A stretch of DNA of 59,774 nt. Origin: an uncultured Gammaproteobacteria bacterium. Its GTDB lineage: Bacteria > Pseudomonadota > Gammaproteobacteria > Nitrosococcales > Methylophagaceae. The notes beneath the pieces were generated by a model. That model did not search any database. It was given only the letters and a program-made list of their open reading frames with translations, and had not been told where the DNA came from. Shown in pieces: positions 18,114 to 27,507 of the stretch (position 1 is the first letter of the stretch; each line of letters opens with the position of its first letter). The stretch is taken from contig CAJQOM010000014.1 of NCBI GenBank assembly GCA_905479985.1, positions 1 to 59,774 of the forward strand. Reading direction: 5' to 3'. The translations under genes and the position numbers were made by a program.

Positions 18114-20312
18114 ATGACCCCACATAAGTTTACGATTACTGCCGCTCGCGGGATGTTGCCATTACTGGCAAAAGAACTGACTGCGATGGGTATTTCCGAT
18201 ACCAAGGAAGAGCAGGGTAATATTCGTTTTACCGGTAGTTTGGAACAAGCTTATCGCGTTTGCCTATGGTCGCGCGTTGCTATCCGTGTCCTGATGCCTA
18301 TTGCCCAATTTTCGGCAAAGACGACGGATGAACTCTATGCCGGTATTCATGACTTGCCATGGGAAGATCACATTGATGGGGAAGGCAGTACTTTAGCCGT
18401 TGATTTTAATAGTTTCCGTTCTAAAATTCATCACACGCAATATGGTGCTCAGCGGGTCAAAGATGGTGTTGTTGACCGTTTTCGTGAACAAACGGGTGAA
18501 CGGCCCTCAGTTGATTTACATCAGCCAGACTTAAGAATCAATGTCTACGTCAAGCATAACCAAGCGACGGTGAGTATTGATTTGTCTGGTGAGAGTCTCC
18601 ATAAACGGGGTTATCGGGTGACTACGACGGCTGCGCCGTTAAAGGAACATTTGGCCGCAGCCATTCTCATGACAGCAGATTGGGCTAATTTGGCTAAACA
18701 AGGCTGGAGTTTGATTGATCCTATGTGTGGCTCAGGTACATTTTTGATTGAAGCAGCCACGATGGCGGCGGATATTGCGCCGGGGCTGCAACGAGATTAT
18801 TTTGGTTTTTTATACTGGAAACAGCATGATAAAACGGTTTGGAAGCAACTAAAGGCTGAAGCGGAACGCCGTCGCCAAAGTGGTTTGTCGCGCCTACCTT
18901 TTATTATGGGTGGCGATACGGATGCGTCATCCGTTAAGGCGGCTAAAGACAATATTGCTGAAGCGGGCCTTGGCGATAGAATTCAAGTAGAGCAACGTGA
19001 TTTACTTGATTGGCCTGCGCAATCAAAACAATTATCAGATCAAGGCTTGATGGTCTGTAACCCGCCTTATGGGACAAGAATCGGTCAAGTCAGTGAATTA
19101 CATTACCTTTATGAAAGTTTGGGCAATATCATCAGTGATAGCTTGCCAGGATGGCGAACGACGTTGATTACGGATAATGCTGAATTGGCTAAGTTTACGG
19201 GCTTAACAGAATTTGAACGTTTTCCTTTTGATAACGGGCCAATTCCATGTCAGGTTATTCATTATCGCGCTGCGAGAGCTGTCTCTAGCAAAGCACAAAT
19301 GTCGATGCCTGTTGAGGTTGAGGCACCTGCTCAAGCGATTATTGTCGACCCAGACTATCAAGTATCAGAACATTGCGAGATGTTTGCTAATCGCTTCAAG
19401 AAAAACCTAAAGCATATGGCGAAATGGGCTAAGAAAAATGACATCGACTGTTATCGTGTCTACGATGCTGATTTGCCTGATTATGCGGTCGCGATTGATC
19501 TCTATGGCGACGCTGTTCATGTGCAAGAGTATGCACCGCCTAAACAAATTGACCCAGAAAAAGCGGTTCAACGATTGAAAGATGTGATGCATGTATTGCC
19601 ATTGCTGCTTGATATTCCAGCGTCAAAAGTGGTGCTCAAGTTACGTCAAAAACAACGTGGCCATCAGCAATATGAAGCACAAGGCGCTCAAAATCAGCGC
19701 TTTAAAGTGACCGAGTCTGGTTTGCAGTTTTTGGTTAATTTGACCGATTATTTGGATACGGGCTTATTCATCGATCATCGTATTACACGCCAAAAAGTCG
19801 CAAGTTTAGCGGCTGGCCGTGATTTCTTAAACCTGTTTGCTTATACCGGTTCAGCCAGTGTTTATGCGGCGATGGGCGGCGCAAAAACGACGGCGACGCT
19901 GGATATGTCGAACACTTATTTAAGTTGGGCAGAAGACAATATGGCGCTCAATGGGTTTAAAGGTGATGCACACCGTTATATCCGAGCGAACTGTCTTGAA
20001 TGGTTGCAAGCGGCACAACAAGAAAAGCAACGTTATGGCTTGATATTTTTAGATCCACCAACGTTCTCTAATTCAAGTCGAATGGAAGGTGTTTTTGATA
20101 TTCAACGTGATCATGTGGCGTTGATTCAAATGGCAGCCGCTTTGTTAACAGAGGATGGTCAGTTGATTTTTTCCACTAATCGCCGTGACTTCAAAATGGA
20201 TGCGACTGCTTTGTCTGCGTTGGAGCTTAAAGATATTCGTCATGACACGCTGCCGTTAGATTTTAAACGTAATGCAAAAATTCATGCTTGTTGGCTGATT
20301 AATAAAGCGTAA
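18114..20312 (+). CDS. rlmL: Bifunctional 23S rRNA methyltransferase RlmKL (m2G2445 / m7G2069)
   Basis: A two-headed rRNA methyltransferase of 732 residues (E. coli RlmL is about 700). The N-terminal part carries a THUMP RNA-binding domain, followed by the RlmL methyltransferase with DPMCGSGTFLIEAA and CNPPYGTR, which methylates N2 of G2445. The C-terminal RlmK half has FAYTGSASVYAA for SAM binding and LDPPTFSNS, giving m7G2069. Both active sites look intact. The gene ends 17 bases from the end of ppk1 in a convergent arrangement without a visible hairpin. Confidence 0.95.
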   Translation: MTPHKFTITAARGMLPLLAKELTAMGISDTKEEQGNIRFTGSLEQAYRVCLWSRVAIRVLMPIAQFSAKTTDELYAGIHDLPWEDHIDGEGSTLAVDFNSFRSKIHHTQYGAQRVKDGVVDRFREQTGERPSVDLHQPDLRINVYVKHNQATVSIDLSGESLHKRGYRVTTTAAPLKEHLAAAILMTADWANLAKQGWSLIDPMCGSGTFLIEAATMAADIAPGLQRDYFGFLYWKQHDKTVWKQLKAEAERRRQSGLSRLPFIMGGDTDASSVKAAKDNIAEAGLGDRIQVEQRDLLDWPAQSKQLSDQGLMVCNPPYGTRIGQVSELHYLYESLGNIISDSLPGWRTTLITDNAELAKFTGLTEFERFPFDNGPIPCQVIHYRAARAVSSKAQMSMPVEVEAPAQAIIVDPDYQVSEHCEMFANRFKKNLKHMAKWAKKNDIDCYRVYDADLPDYAVAIDLYGDAVHVQEYAPPKQIDPEKAVQRLKDVMHVLPLLLDIPASKVVLKLRQKQRGHQQYEAQGAQNQRFKVTESGLQFLVNLTDYLDTGLFIDHRITRQKVASLAAGRDFLNLFAYTGSASVYAAMGGAKTTATLDMSNTYLSWAEDNMALNGFKGDAHRYIRANCLEWLQAAQQEKQRYGLIFLDPPTFSNSSRMEGVFDIQRDHVALIQMAAALLTEDGQLIFSTNRRDFKMDATALSALELKDIRHDTLPLDFKRNAKIHACWLINKA

Positions 20313-20329
20313 TAACGTTAATCACATGG

Positions 20330-22420
20330 CTAATAGGTTTTGGCCATTTGTTCTAACAGGGTTGATTGAGCGCAAACGACTTCTGTATTGTCATCTTGTT
20401 CTACCCGCTGATAGCGGCCATCGGGTGCTAAATGCCATGCCTGGACATTATCGGCTAAGTAAATATTTAAATCGTCGATGATTTGTTGACGAAGTTGTTT
20501 TGACTGAACTGGAAAGCACGCTTCGACACGGCGTAATAAATTACGTTTCATCAGATCTGCACTGGCAGCCCAGACTTCTGGCTCACCGTCGTTTTCGAAA
20601 TAGTATATGCGAGTGTGTTCTAAGAAGCGGCCGACAATACTGCGTACGCGAATATTTTCCGACAAGCCTTCAATCCCAGGTTTGAGACAACAAATACCGC
20701 GGATGATGAGATCAATTTTCACACCTGCCATTGAGGCGCGATAGAACGCACTGATCATCGTCGGCTCAACTAAGGAATTGACTTTGATAATGATGCGAGC
20801 CGGCTTGCCCGCTTGTGCATTCGAAATTTCTCTATCGACACGACTTAGTAAACCATCCATCAGTGTAAAAGGCGCGTGTAATAATTTATTGGTTTTGGGG
20901 ACTTTCCCTAAACTGGTGAGCTGAACAAAAAGATGACTTACATCCTCGGTGATTTGCTTATCAGAGGTTAGGAAGCCGTAATCGGTATAGATACGCGAGG
21001 TGCTACGGTGATAATTGCCTGTTCCGAGATGAGCATATTGTCTCAGCTTATTATTTTCACGCCGCAAGATAAGCAGCATCTTGGCATGGGTTTTATAGCC
21101 GACAATCCCGTAAACCACATGGACTGCTGATTGTTGTAACCTGGAGGCCAATGCGACGTTTTCGGCTTCATCAAATCGTGCTCGCAACTCAATGACAACA
21201 GTGACTTCTTTGCCCGCTTTTGATGCAACAACCAATGCATCGACAATGGGGGATTTTGCGCCGGTTCGATACAGCGTTTGTTTGATCGCTAAGACAGTTG
21301 GATCAGTGGCCGCTTGTTTTAATAAATCAATCACAGGACTAAAGGAATGATAAGGGTGATGGAGTAAGACATCTTGTTTACGTAATACTGCAAAAATGTC
21401 TGATTTGCTTGAAAGTACGCTCGGAAAGCCTTGGGTGAAAGGCCTAAACTTGAGTTCAGGACGATCAATCAAACTATAGATGGCTTGCATACGGCTTAGG
21501 TTAACGGGTCCATTGACGAGATAGACGTTATCTTCTTCCATGCCACATTGAATACGCAGGAAGTCGACCATGGCATCGGGACAATTGTGCGCAATTTCAA
21601 GACGGACTTCATCACCATAGTTACGGTGGGTTAATTCATCAGCAATGGCGGAGAGCAAATCGCTGGTTTCTTCAGTGTCAATGGCCAAGTCACTGTTTCG
21701 GGTGACGCGAAATTGATAGCAACCTTTGACTTTCATGCCATAAAACAAGTCTTCTGCAAAAGCATGAATAATCGATGATAAAAATACAAACCGGTGTGTT
21801 TGCGCTTTATCACCTTCTGGAGGGAGCTCAATGATTCTGGGCAATGCCCGGGGTGCTTGTAGAATGGCGAAGCCGCGATTGCGGCCAAAGGCGTCTTTAC
21901 CAATCAGGGAAACAATAAAGTTTAAACTTTTATTGAGTAGCCTCGGAAAGGGATGGGCTGAATCAAGGCCCATTGGGCTTAGGATCGGGGCAATTTCTTC
22001 TAAGAAATAAGTCCGAAGCCATTTTGTCTGTTCGGGTGTCCAGTTGGCACGCGATAACACTTGAATGCCTTCTTGCTCTAGTTCGGGAAGTAGAACATCG
22101 TTTAATATTTGATATTGTTCTTCAACAATTTCATGGGCACGCGCTTTAATAAGCTTTAAAGCTTCTTGGGGGGTAACTTGGTCGGCTTCTATATATAAAT
22201 CACTGATTTCAATCTGTTGAATTAAACCGGCCACGCGGACTTCAAAAAACTCGTCTAAGTTAGTACTTGAGATACACAGATAGTTGAGTCGTTCGAGTAA
22301 TGGGACAGACGGATCAAGCGCTTGCTGTAATACCCGCCAATTAAATTCAAGCAAGCTTAAATCTCGGTTTAGATATAGGTCAGGGTTATCTAGGTCTATT
22401 GTTGTAATGTCGGTTGTCAT
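20330..22420 (-). CDS. ppk1: Polyphosphate kinase 1
   Basis: A 696-residue enzyme that reversibly transfers the gamma-phosphate of ATP to polyphosphate. The start DLYLNRDLSLLEFNWRV is the PPK1 N-terminal signature. The autophosphorylated histidine is H445 in GYKTHAK (H435 in E. coli) and the second catalytic histidine H602 in LEHTRIYYF (H592 in E. coli), ten residues offset in both cases. The GTGNYH stretch between them is conserved. No ppx exopolyphosphatase gene adjoins it here. Confidence 0.96.
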   Translation of the reverse strand: MTTDITTIDLDNPDLYLNRDLSLLEFNWRVLQQALDPSVPLLERLNYLCISSTNLDEFFEVRVAGLIQQIEISDLYIEADQVTPQEALKLIKARAHEIVEEQYQILNDVLLPELEQEGIQVLSRANWTPEQTKWLRTYFLEEIAPILSPMGLDSAHPFPRLLNKSLNFIVSLIGKDAFGRNRGFAILQAPRALPRIIELPPEGDKAQTHRFVFLSSIIHAFAEDLFYGMKVKGCYQFRVTRNSDLAIDTEETSDLLSAIADELTHRNYGDEVRLEIAHNCPDAMVDFLRIQCGMEEDNVYLVNGPVNLSRMQAIYSLIDRPELKFRPFTQGFPSVLSSKSDIFAVLRKQDVLLHHPYHSFSPVIDLLKQAATDPTVLAIKQTLYRTGAKSPIVDALVVASKAGKEVTVVIELRARFDEAENVALASRLQQSAVHVVYGIVGYKTHAKMLLILRRENNKLRQYAHLGTGNYHRSTSRIYTDYGFLTSDKQITEDVSHLFVQLTSLGKVPKTNKLLHAPFTLMDGLLSRVDREISNAQAGKPARIIIKVNSLVEPTMISAFYRASMAGVKIDLIIRGICCLKPGIEGLSENIRVRSIVGRFLEHTRIYYFENDGEPEVWAASADLMKRNLLRRVEACFPVQSKQLRQQIIDDLNIYLADNVQAWHLAPDGRYQRVEQDDNTEVVCAQSTLLEQMAKTY

Positions 22421-22546
22421 TAGGCTTATTATTCATGGGTTATATGACGTTGGCGTGACAGTAACCTATTGAAATAGGACTATCGGCTTTTTAAGTTATT
22501 GAAAGTATAGCCTAATGATTGAACCAAAAGTGTCGCCCGGTTTGAA

Positions 22547-23020
22547 TTACCAGCGATATTTATCAAAGTTATCGGGGTTAGCCCAGTAACGGCTGTTTAG
22601 CCATTCTTTCTTGAACTGATAATCTTCAATGGCATAGCTATAGAGTGCATAACAGTCAAACTCCCCGCGTTTTTTAAAACCCAGCGCCAGATAATCGGCG
22701 AGTTGCCAGTTTGTATTGACATGCCGCTGCTCAACAATCAGTAATAGGTGTTGGGCATGTTGGTTACGTAAGGCGGCAAGCCACTGTGTAGCATCGACTT
22801 TAGTCAAACTTTCAACGACATCACTGATAATGGCGATATCGATTGGTGGTATTGTGGTCAGTTGCGCTAAGGTGAATGGTGTTGCCAAGGTATGGGATCT
22901 GGTATCTTGCACCTTATATAGCGTCTTATTAGCCAGTTCGCCGGCTAAAAGAAGACGTTGACCACGGTATTGTTGAATAAAGGGCAGGATAATTTTTGAT
23001 AAATCTGATGAAGCTGTCAT
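22547..23020 (-). CDS. DUF6231-like conserved hypothetical protein
   Basis: A soluble 157-residue protein without signal peptide or membrane segments. The middle ([19 protein letters not shown], then [11 protein letters not shown]) resembles a Rossmann-type methyltransferase-like core without a clear SAM motif, and the C-terminus ends in [12 protein letters not shown], which I associate with the DUF6231 family. Function unknown. Its start codon overlaps that of ycgN on the opposite strand (CATG), so its promoter and ribosome binding site must lie inside ycgN. A strong AGGAGG lies 21-29 bases upstream but precedes a tiny seven-codon reading frame instead. Confidence 0.72.
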   Translation of the reverse strand: MTASSDLSKIILPFIQQYRGQRLLLAGELANKTLYKVQDTRSHTLATPFTLAQLTTIPPIDIAIISDVVESLTKVDATQWLAALRNQHAQHLLLIVEQRHVNTNWQLADYLALGFKKRGEFDCYALYSYAIEDYQFKKEWLNSRYWANPDNFDKYRW

Positions 23021-23492
23021 GACTGAACAGAATAAAACATCTCCTCCTTTCTGGGAAACAAAACGACTCAGTAAAATGAGCCATGAAGAGTGGGAAAGTT
23101 TATGCGATGGCTGTGGCCGTTGCTGTTTACATAAGCTAGAAGATGCTGACAGTGGTGACTTGTTTTACACCCGAGCGGCGTGTGAATTACTGGATATTGC
23201 GCAATGTCGCTGTACTGATTATGCCAATCGTGAGCAGCGGATGCCTAACTGTGTCCAACTCAGTGTTGAACAAGCGCAATATTTCGAATGGCTACCGCCT
23301 AGCTGTGCTTATCGACTCATTGCTGAAGGTGAGCCATTACCAATTTGGCACCCCTTAATCTCAGGTGACCCACAGAGTGTCATCAAAGCAGGAATTTCTG
23401 TTCGTGATATTGCAAAGCCAGAAGCTGAACTGGGTGACTTAAGAGATGAAATTGTGTTGTTGCGTGATGCGCTTGAAGACGCTGTTCGTTAG
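23019..23492 (+). CDS. ycgN: YcgN-family cysteine cluster protein (UPF0260)
   Basis: A 157-residue cytosolic protein with the family cysteine cluster: [12 protein letters not shown] near residues 29-40, then C-x-C in AQCRCTDY, C in MPNCVQL and PPSCAYRL. The pattern suggests binding of zinc or an iron-sulfur centre; the biochemical role is not established. The N-terminus ([24 protein letters not shown]) was checked against my memory of the E. coli protein and supports this start, even though it shares its ATG bases with the divergent neighbour. The next gene follows after three bases. Confidence 0.93.
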   Translation: MTEQNKTSPPFWETKRLSKMSHEEWESLCDGCGRCCLHKLEDADSGDLFYTRAACELLDIAQCRCTDYANREQRMPNCVQLSVEQAQYFEWLPPSCAYRLIAEGEPLPIWHPLISGDPQSVIKAGISVRDIAKPEAELGDLRDEIVLLRDALEDAVR

Positions 23493-23495
23493 GTT

Positions 23496-23921
23496 ATGAA
23501 GCCTGAAGAAAGCAAAATTTTCACGGCCAGTTTAGAAAAGGCGGCCATTGCATTATTGCGGTTAGAAGTGTTTCGCAAACCAGATGATCTTGCACGGCGC
23601 TTTGGTTTACCGCTGCCTGTGCCGCGCCATTGGTGGCGTAATACCGATCAAAAAACCACGCCTATTGATACGATATCTCCGACACCGAAGCAAGCAAAAA
23701 TGATTCGCCGTGCAACGCAAATATTAGAAGGTTGGGAGAAAATAAAGCGTTACCGCCCCGATTGTGGTGCGTCATTAAATAATGGCAAACGGTGTAAAAA
23801 TTCAGTGGCAATAAGACCCCCTGAGGGTTGGGATCGAGGCTGTTTAGCTGACCGATGCCGGATTCACGGTGGCTTAGCACGGACAATCAGGCGTAAGAAA
23901 ACCACTGATGTTGATGAATAA
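23496..23921 (+). CDS. Hypothetical protein with C-x-C...C-x(n)-HGG zinc-ribbon-like motif
   Basis: A basic protein of 141 residues. The N-terminal half is helical, with FRKPDDLARRFGLPLPVPRHWW. The C-terminal half carries the pattern CGASLNNGKRCKN...C-LADRC-RIHGG, recalling short cysteine-histidine modules with a terminal HGG seen in many phage and bacterial proteins; metal binding is likely but not proven. It follows ycgN by three bases and should be co-transcribed, so it may share a function with that cysteine-cluster protein. I do not recognise a named family for the full length. Confidence 0.6.
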   Translation: MKPEESKIFTASLEKAAIALLRLEVFRKPDDLARRFGLPLPVPRHWWRNTDQKTTPIDTISPTPKQAKMIRRATQILEGWEKIKRYRPDCGASLNNGKRCKNSVAIRPPEGWDRGCLADRCRIHGGLARTIRRKKTTDVDE

Positions 23922-23991
23922 AATGCCTATCATTATCACGATTTCGGTATTATTGGCGCTTGTTTAAAATGAAGATAGGGCGGTGACTTTG

Positions 23992-25293
23992 ATGACTGAT
24001 ACAACTTTGAAGACTTTTAATCAGCGTCTTTGTACCTTTTTAGATGCTTCACCGACGCCTTTTCATGCTGTGAAATCAATGAAAGCACGGCTTGATACCG
24101 AAGGCTATATTGGCCTTGATGAAGGGTCTAGTTGGACTGGCTTGGCATCGGGTCGTTATTATGTGACCCGTAATGACTCCTCCTTAATTGCCTTTGTTTT
24201 ACCTGATGTTGATTTAGCCGATGTCGGTTTTAAACTAATGGGCGCTCATACTGATAGTCCTTGCCTACATGTAAAACCGCAACCTGAAAAACTCACACAA
24301 GGGTTATGTCAATTAGGGGTTGAAGTCTACGGCGGTGCATTGCTTAACCCGTGGTTTGACCGTGATTTATCAATGGCGGGCCGGGTGAGCTATGTTGATA
24401 CTAACCATGTGTTAAAGCATGACTTGGTCAATTTTGAAAAAGCGATTGCAATGATTCCTAGTTTGGCGATTCATTTAGATCGTGAGGCGAATAAAAACCG
24501 GACTGTCAACTCACAACAACACCTGCCGCCGATTTTGATGCACGGTGATGATGATAAGGTATTTAATTTCAGAACACTGTTAAAACAACAATTATTAAGT
24601 GAATCACCAGAGTGTGGTGTTGCTGATGTATTAGATTATGAAATCAGCCTTTATGATACGCAAGGGGCTGCTATCACGGGTTTGAACAGTGATTTTATCA
24701 GCAGTGCACGGTTGGATAATTTATTGAGTTGTTTTGTTGGGTTAGAAGCACTTTTAGCAAGTGATGACCAGCAGCCATCGTTGTTGATTTGTAGTGATCA
24801 TGAAGAAGTAGGCAGTTTATCGACCTCAGGTGCACAGGGGCCGTTTTTAGAATCAGTTTTACTGCGATTGTGTGACGGTCATGAAAATTATCATCGAATG
24901 ATTCAAAACTCGTTGTTAATCTCTGTTGATAATGCCCATGCGATTCATCCAAACTATGCTGATAAACATGATGCCGAACATGGGCCAAAACTCAATGCCG
25001 GCCCAGTGATTAAAACAAATGCGAACCAGCGTTATGCTACCAACAGTGAAACGAGTGCCTATTTTCGTCAGCTATGTGCACGTGTTGATGTGCCAGTGCA
25101 AGATTTTGTTGTTCGCAGTGATATGGGATGTGGCAGTACAATTGGGCCGATCACAGCCGGCGGCATTGGCGTTAAGACGTTAGATGTGGGTTTGCCCAGT
25201 TATGCAATGCATTCAATTAGAGAACACGCGGGTAGTCGAGATGCCCATATGCTGTGTCAGGTGATGACACAATTTTATAATGATTCAATTTAA
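23992..25293 (+). CDS. apeB: M18-family aspartyl aminopeptidase (ApeB type)
   Basis: A metallo-aminopeptidase of about 433 residues that removes N-terminal acidic residues, forming large tetrahedral complexes in this family. The conserved start [12 protein letters not shown], zinc-ligand regions [16 protein letters not shown] and CSDHEEVGS, and the C-terminal [14 protein letters not shown]...MHSIRE signature are all present, closely matching Pseudomonas ApeB. I use the ATG at 23992; a GTG three codons upstream is also possible and is nearer to the TAGGG ribosome binding site. It probably heads a short operon with the 94-residue hypothetical and the DUF445 gene. Confidence 0.94.
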   Translation: MTDTTLKTFNQRLCTFLDASPTPFHAVKSMKARLDTEGYIGLDEGSSWTGLASGRYYVTRNDSSLIAFVLPDVDLADVGFKLMGAHTDSPCLHVKPQPEKLTQGLCQLGVEVYGGALLNPWFDRDLSMAGRVSYVDTNHVLKHDLVNFEKAIAMIPSLAIHLDREANKNRTVNSQQHLPPILMHGDDDKVFNFRTLLKQQLLSESPECGVADVLDYEISLYDTQGAAITGLNSDFISSARLDNLLSCFVGLEALLASDDQQPSLLICSDHEEVGSLSTSGAQGPFLESVLLRLCDGHENYHRMIQNSLLISVDNAHAIHPNYADKHDAEHGPKLNAGPVIKTNANQRYATNSETSAYFRQLCARVDVPVQDFVVRSDMGCGSTIGPITAGGIGVKTLDVGLPSYAMHSIREHAGSRDAHMLCQVMTQFYNDSI

Positions 25294-25307
25294 GGTAGAT
25301 ATTTAAC

Positions 25308-25592
25308 ATGGCTGAAACAGTAGACGAATTAACGGTCGAGTACATGGAAGGCGAGGAAATGACGGTTAAGGAATTAGATAAGGTTGTCTTAACAAAAGGC
25401 GCATGGGCAACATTAATGTACCGTTACCAAGATTTAGATCGTAAAACAGGGGAATTTGGACCTGAAAAGTACACGATCCGCCGTTATCAAAAACGTAATG
25501 GTGAATATAGCCAACGCTCTAAATTCAATATTTCGAGTAAAGACCAAGCCAAATCGGTCATTGCTGCATTAACGAAATGGACTGATGAATAA
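25308..25592 (+). CDS. Conserved small hypothetical protein
   Basis: A soluble 94-residue protein without cysteines, signal peptide or membrane helices. The first 20 residues are acidic; the remainder holds VVLTKGAWATLMYRYQDLD and YTIRRYQKRNGEYSQRSKFN, a pattern I recall as a conserved family of unknown function in gammaproteobacteria. A good AAGGTAGA site precedes the ATG. It lies 14 bases after the aminopeptidase and overlaps the DUF445 gene by eight bases, so its translation is linked to that membrane protein. Confidence 0.75.
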   Translation: MAETVDELTVEYMEGEEMTVKELDKVVLTKGAWATLMYRYQDLDRKTGEFGPEKYTIRRYQKRNGEYSQRSKFNISSKDQAKSVIAALTKWTDE

Positions 25593-26307
25593 AAGCCTTA
25601 TTACTAATGTCATTGCTGCCGGTTTTATCGCGGCAGGTATGGCGTCGGTAGGACACGTTAAAGAGATTCTATTAGCCGTTGGGATGTTTGCTTTGGCCGG
25701 TGGCGTGACGAATTGGCTTGCGATTCATATGCTATTTGAAAAAGTGCCGGGACTGTATGGTTCAGGTGTCGTAGTTGCCCGTTTTGAAGAATTCAAAGCG
25801 GGTATTCACGGTTTGGTGATGGAGCAGTTTTTTAGTCAAGAAAACTTAGATCGCTTCTTTTCTGACATGGTGACGGAAGATGAACATCATCTGCTCGACT
25901 TTACGCAAGTCATTGATGACACTGATTTAACGCCTGCGTTTGATGGGCTTGTTGAAACCATTATGGGCTCATCATTTGGTAGCATGCTTGCCATGGCAGG
26001 TGGTGAGGCTGCCGTGACGCCGCTTAAAGATCCTTTTATTATTAAAATGAAAACCGCGTTAAATGACATCGCGCATAGCCCGTCATTTCAGCAAAGTGTC
26101 AAAGCAAAGTTAACTAGCTCTCCTGTTAGTCAAGACATCTTTCAGCAAGTTGAGCATGTTGTAAATGCACGCTTGGATGAGTTGACACCACAGATGGTGA
26201 AAGACATTATTCAAACGATGATCCGTCAACACTTAGGTTGGTTAGTCGTTTGGGGTGGTGTGTTTGGTGGCTTAATTGGTCTAGTAACAACCCAGATTTC
26301 CCTTTAA
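25585..26307 (+). CDS. DUF445-family membrane protein
   Basis: A 240-residue protein with hydrophobic segments at the N-terminus (about 5-22 and 28-48) and one at the C-terminus (about 217-235), and a soluble, mainly helical part between. The motif GGVTNWLAIHMLFEK is the hallmark of the DUF445 family, whose role is unknown. The C-terminal HLGWLVVWGGVFGGLIGL closes the family pattern. It overlaps the preceding small gene by eight bases and ends a three-gene group. Confidence 0.87.
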   Translation: MNKSLITNVIAAGFIAAGMASVGHVKEILLAVGMFALAGGVTNWLAIHMLFEKVPGLYGSGVVVARFEEFKAGIHGLVMEQFFSQENLDRFFSDMVTEDEHHLLDFTQVIDDTDLTPAFDGLVETIMGSSFGSMLAMAGGEAAVTPLKDPFIIKMKTALNDIAHSPSFQQSVKAKLTSSPVSQDIFQQVEHVVNARLDELTPQMVKDIIQTMIRQHLGWLVVWGGVFGGLIGLVTTQISL

Positions 26308-26350
26308 AACCAATATTTTGCGGCATAATCCACATATTTATCTTTAAGGT

Positions 26351-26381
26351 TTAACGCTTTCTGTTTTCTTACACTTATAAT
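26351..26381 (+). promoter_or_regulatory. Possible sigma70 promoter for the PilZ gene
   Basis: A TATAAT hexamer at 26376-26381 matches the -10 consensus; a weak -35 candidate TTAACG lies 19 bases upstream. Transcription would start about 30 bases before the exceptionally strong GGGAGGGAGG ribosome binding site of the PilZ gene. Confidence 0.4.
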
Positions 26382-26421
26382 TGGCGATAAGCAGTGAAAG
26401 AAGTAGAGGGAGGGAGGACTA

Positions 26422-26682
26422 ATGACATCAGCTAATCAACGTCGTCATGAGCGGGTAAAACATCAGGCTAATATTCAATTGCAAGCAGATGCCACCGTTT
26501 ATACGTTTGAAATGCGAGATTTTTCAGAATCAGGACTGTATTTATTTTGTCCCAATACGAGCATCGTAGCGCTTGACGATGTCGTGAAAATTCAAACACT
26601 TGAGTTTGAAGATGCGCCGATTCTCGATGCCAAAATCGTTCGTTTAGATGAGACTGGTTTTGCCGTCGAGTTTCTTCAATAG
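26422..26682 (+). CDS. Single-domain PilZ protein (c-di-GMP receptor)
   Basis: An 86-residue protein that is little more than one PilZ domain. The two c-di-GMP-binding elements are visible: an RxxxR-type motif in NQRRHERVKH near the N-terminus and the DFSESGL motif (D/NxSxxG) at about 34-40. Single PilZ proteins act as adaptors that pass the c-di-GMP signal to motility or surface machinery. A long purine-rich ribosome binding site suggests high expression. Its last seven bases overlap the end of the convergent yigZ-type gene. Confidence 0.88.
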   Translation: MTSANQRRHERVKHQANIQLQADATVYTFEMRDFSESGLYLFCPNTSIVALDDVVKIQTLEFEDAPILDAKIVRLDETGFAVEFLQ

Positions 26683-27257
26683 GTTTTGAACTTCTGAACT
26701 AATCCCTTTTTTTCTGATAACGGTAACAACACCGTTACTGTCACTCGCTCACTAAAGTCCTGATTAATCAATTGCCCATTACATTTTTTAAGCTGATATT
26801 CCAAGCTTTGTAATTCACTATATTCAATCTCCATTTCAAACTCTGTCATTTCCACCCAAGGTTGAAACTCAGCTTGTTCAATCGCCATTTTAGCGGCATT
26901 GCCATAGGCTCTTGTTAATCCGCCTGTTCCCAGCTTAACGCCACCGAAATAACGAATCACACCCACCACAACATTGATTAGATTCTCACCTTCAAGGGGG
27001 GCTAAGATTGGTCTGCCTGCTGTGCCAGAAGGTTCGCCAGCATCATGGCATCGTTCATTGATAAAGCCATCGTCCTGTCTTATGCGCCAAGCAAAGGCCA
27101 AATGGTTCGCACCGGCATGTTGACTGGCCAGTTTGTTTAATTGTTGAACGGCCTGTTGTTGAGTCGTACAAGGGTAAATAGCACCAATAAAGCGTGATTT
27201 TTTAATTTCAAACTCTGCCAGTGCATTGTTACGAAGGGTTTGAAGTTGCTTAGCCAT
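26676..27257 (-). CDS. yigZ: YigZ/IMPACT-family protein
   Basis: A 193-residue protein of the YigZ/IMPACT family. Diagnostic stretches are EFEIKKSRFIGAIYP, the NERCHDAGEPSGTAGRPIL signature, and VGVIRYFGGVKLGTGGLTRAYG. The C-terminal DUF1949-type domain is present. In eukaryotes IMPACT regulates translation via GCN2; bacterial homologues have nucleotide or tRNA-like binding features but no settled role. The gene faces the PilZ gene and shares its 3' end with it. Confidence 0.93.
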   Translation of the reverse strand: MAKQLQTLRNNALAEFEIKKSRFIGAIYPCTTQQQAVQQLNKLASQHAGANHLAFAWRIRQDDGFINERCHDAGEPSGTAGRPILAPLEGENLINVVVGVIRYFGGVKLGTGGLTRAYGNAAKMAIEQAEFQPWVEMTEFEMEIEYSELQSLEYQLKKCNGQLINQDFSERVTVTVLLPLSEKKGLVQKFKTY

Positions 27258-27340
27258 GGCATTAGTTTATAAGGTTATGACTTGGTTTAATATATTGATT
27301 ATCATTGAGGCTTTGTTTGGCCTAGTATCACGGTGCTTTA

Positions 27341-27367
27341 TTGTCAATAAAGAGACACGTGTATACT
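27341..27367 (+). promoter_or_regulatory. Candidate promoter of the cation ATPase
   Basis: TTGTCA (27341-27346) and TATACT (27362-27367) are separated by 15 bases, slightly short for sigma70. The palindrome ACACGTGT overlaps the upstream edge of the -10 element and could be a regulator site. Start near 27375 would give an untranslated leader of about 130 bases. Confidence 0.4.
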
Positions 27368-27397
27368 GGGTTTAATATTGATTACAGATATCGCTAT

Positions 27398-27502
27398 TTT
27401 TAGGCGTTGGTCGTACATCATGATTTACCCAACACCTGCACCTGCCTAGATATTCCTCACGTGATATTTGTAACCGATTCGTTATCACCTCACGAAAAGG
27501 TG
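27398..27502 (+). promoter_or_regulatory. Structured leader upstream of the cation ATPase
   Basis: Two inverted-repeat pairs lie between the candidate promoter and the ATPase start. TAGGCGTTGG (27401-27410) can pair with CCAAC at 27429-27433 and with GCCTA at 27444-27448. Just before the gene, CACCT (27486-27490) can pair with AGGTG (27498-27502), which would mask the AAGG ribosome binding site eight bases before the ATG. The palindrome TCACGTGA lies between. I do not recognise a known riboswitch class; a role in ion-responsive control is a guess. Confidence 0.35.
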
Positions 27503-27507
27503 TCCAT

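Noticed and set aside
20313-20329. Possible bidirectional terminator between rlmKL and ppk1
   Set aside because: Only 17 bases lie between the stops and no stem can be drawn.
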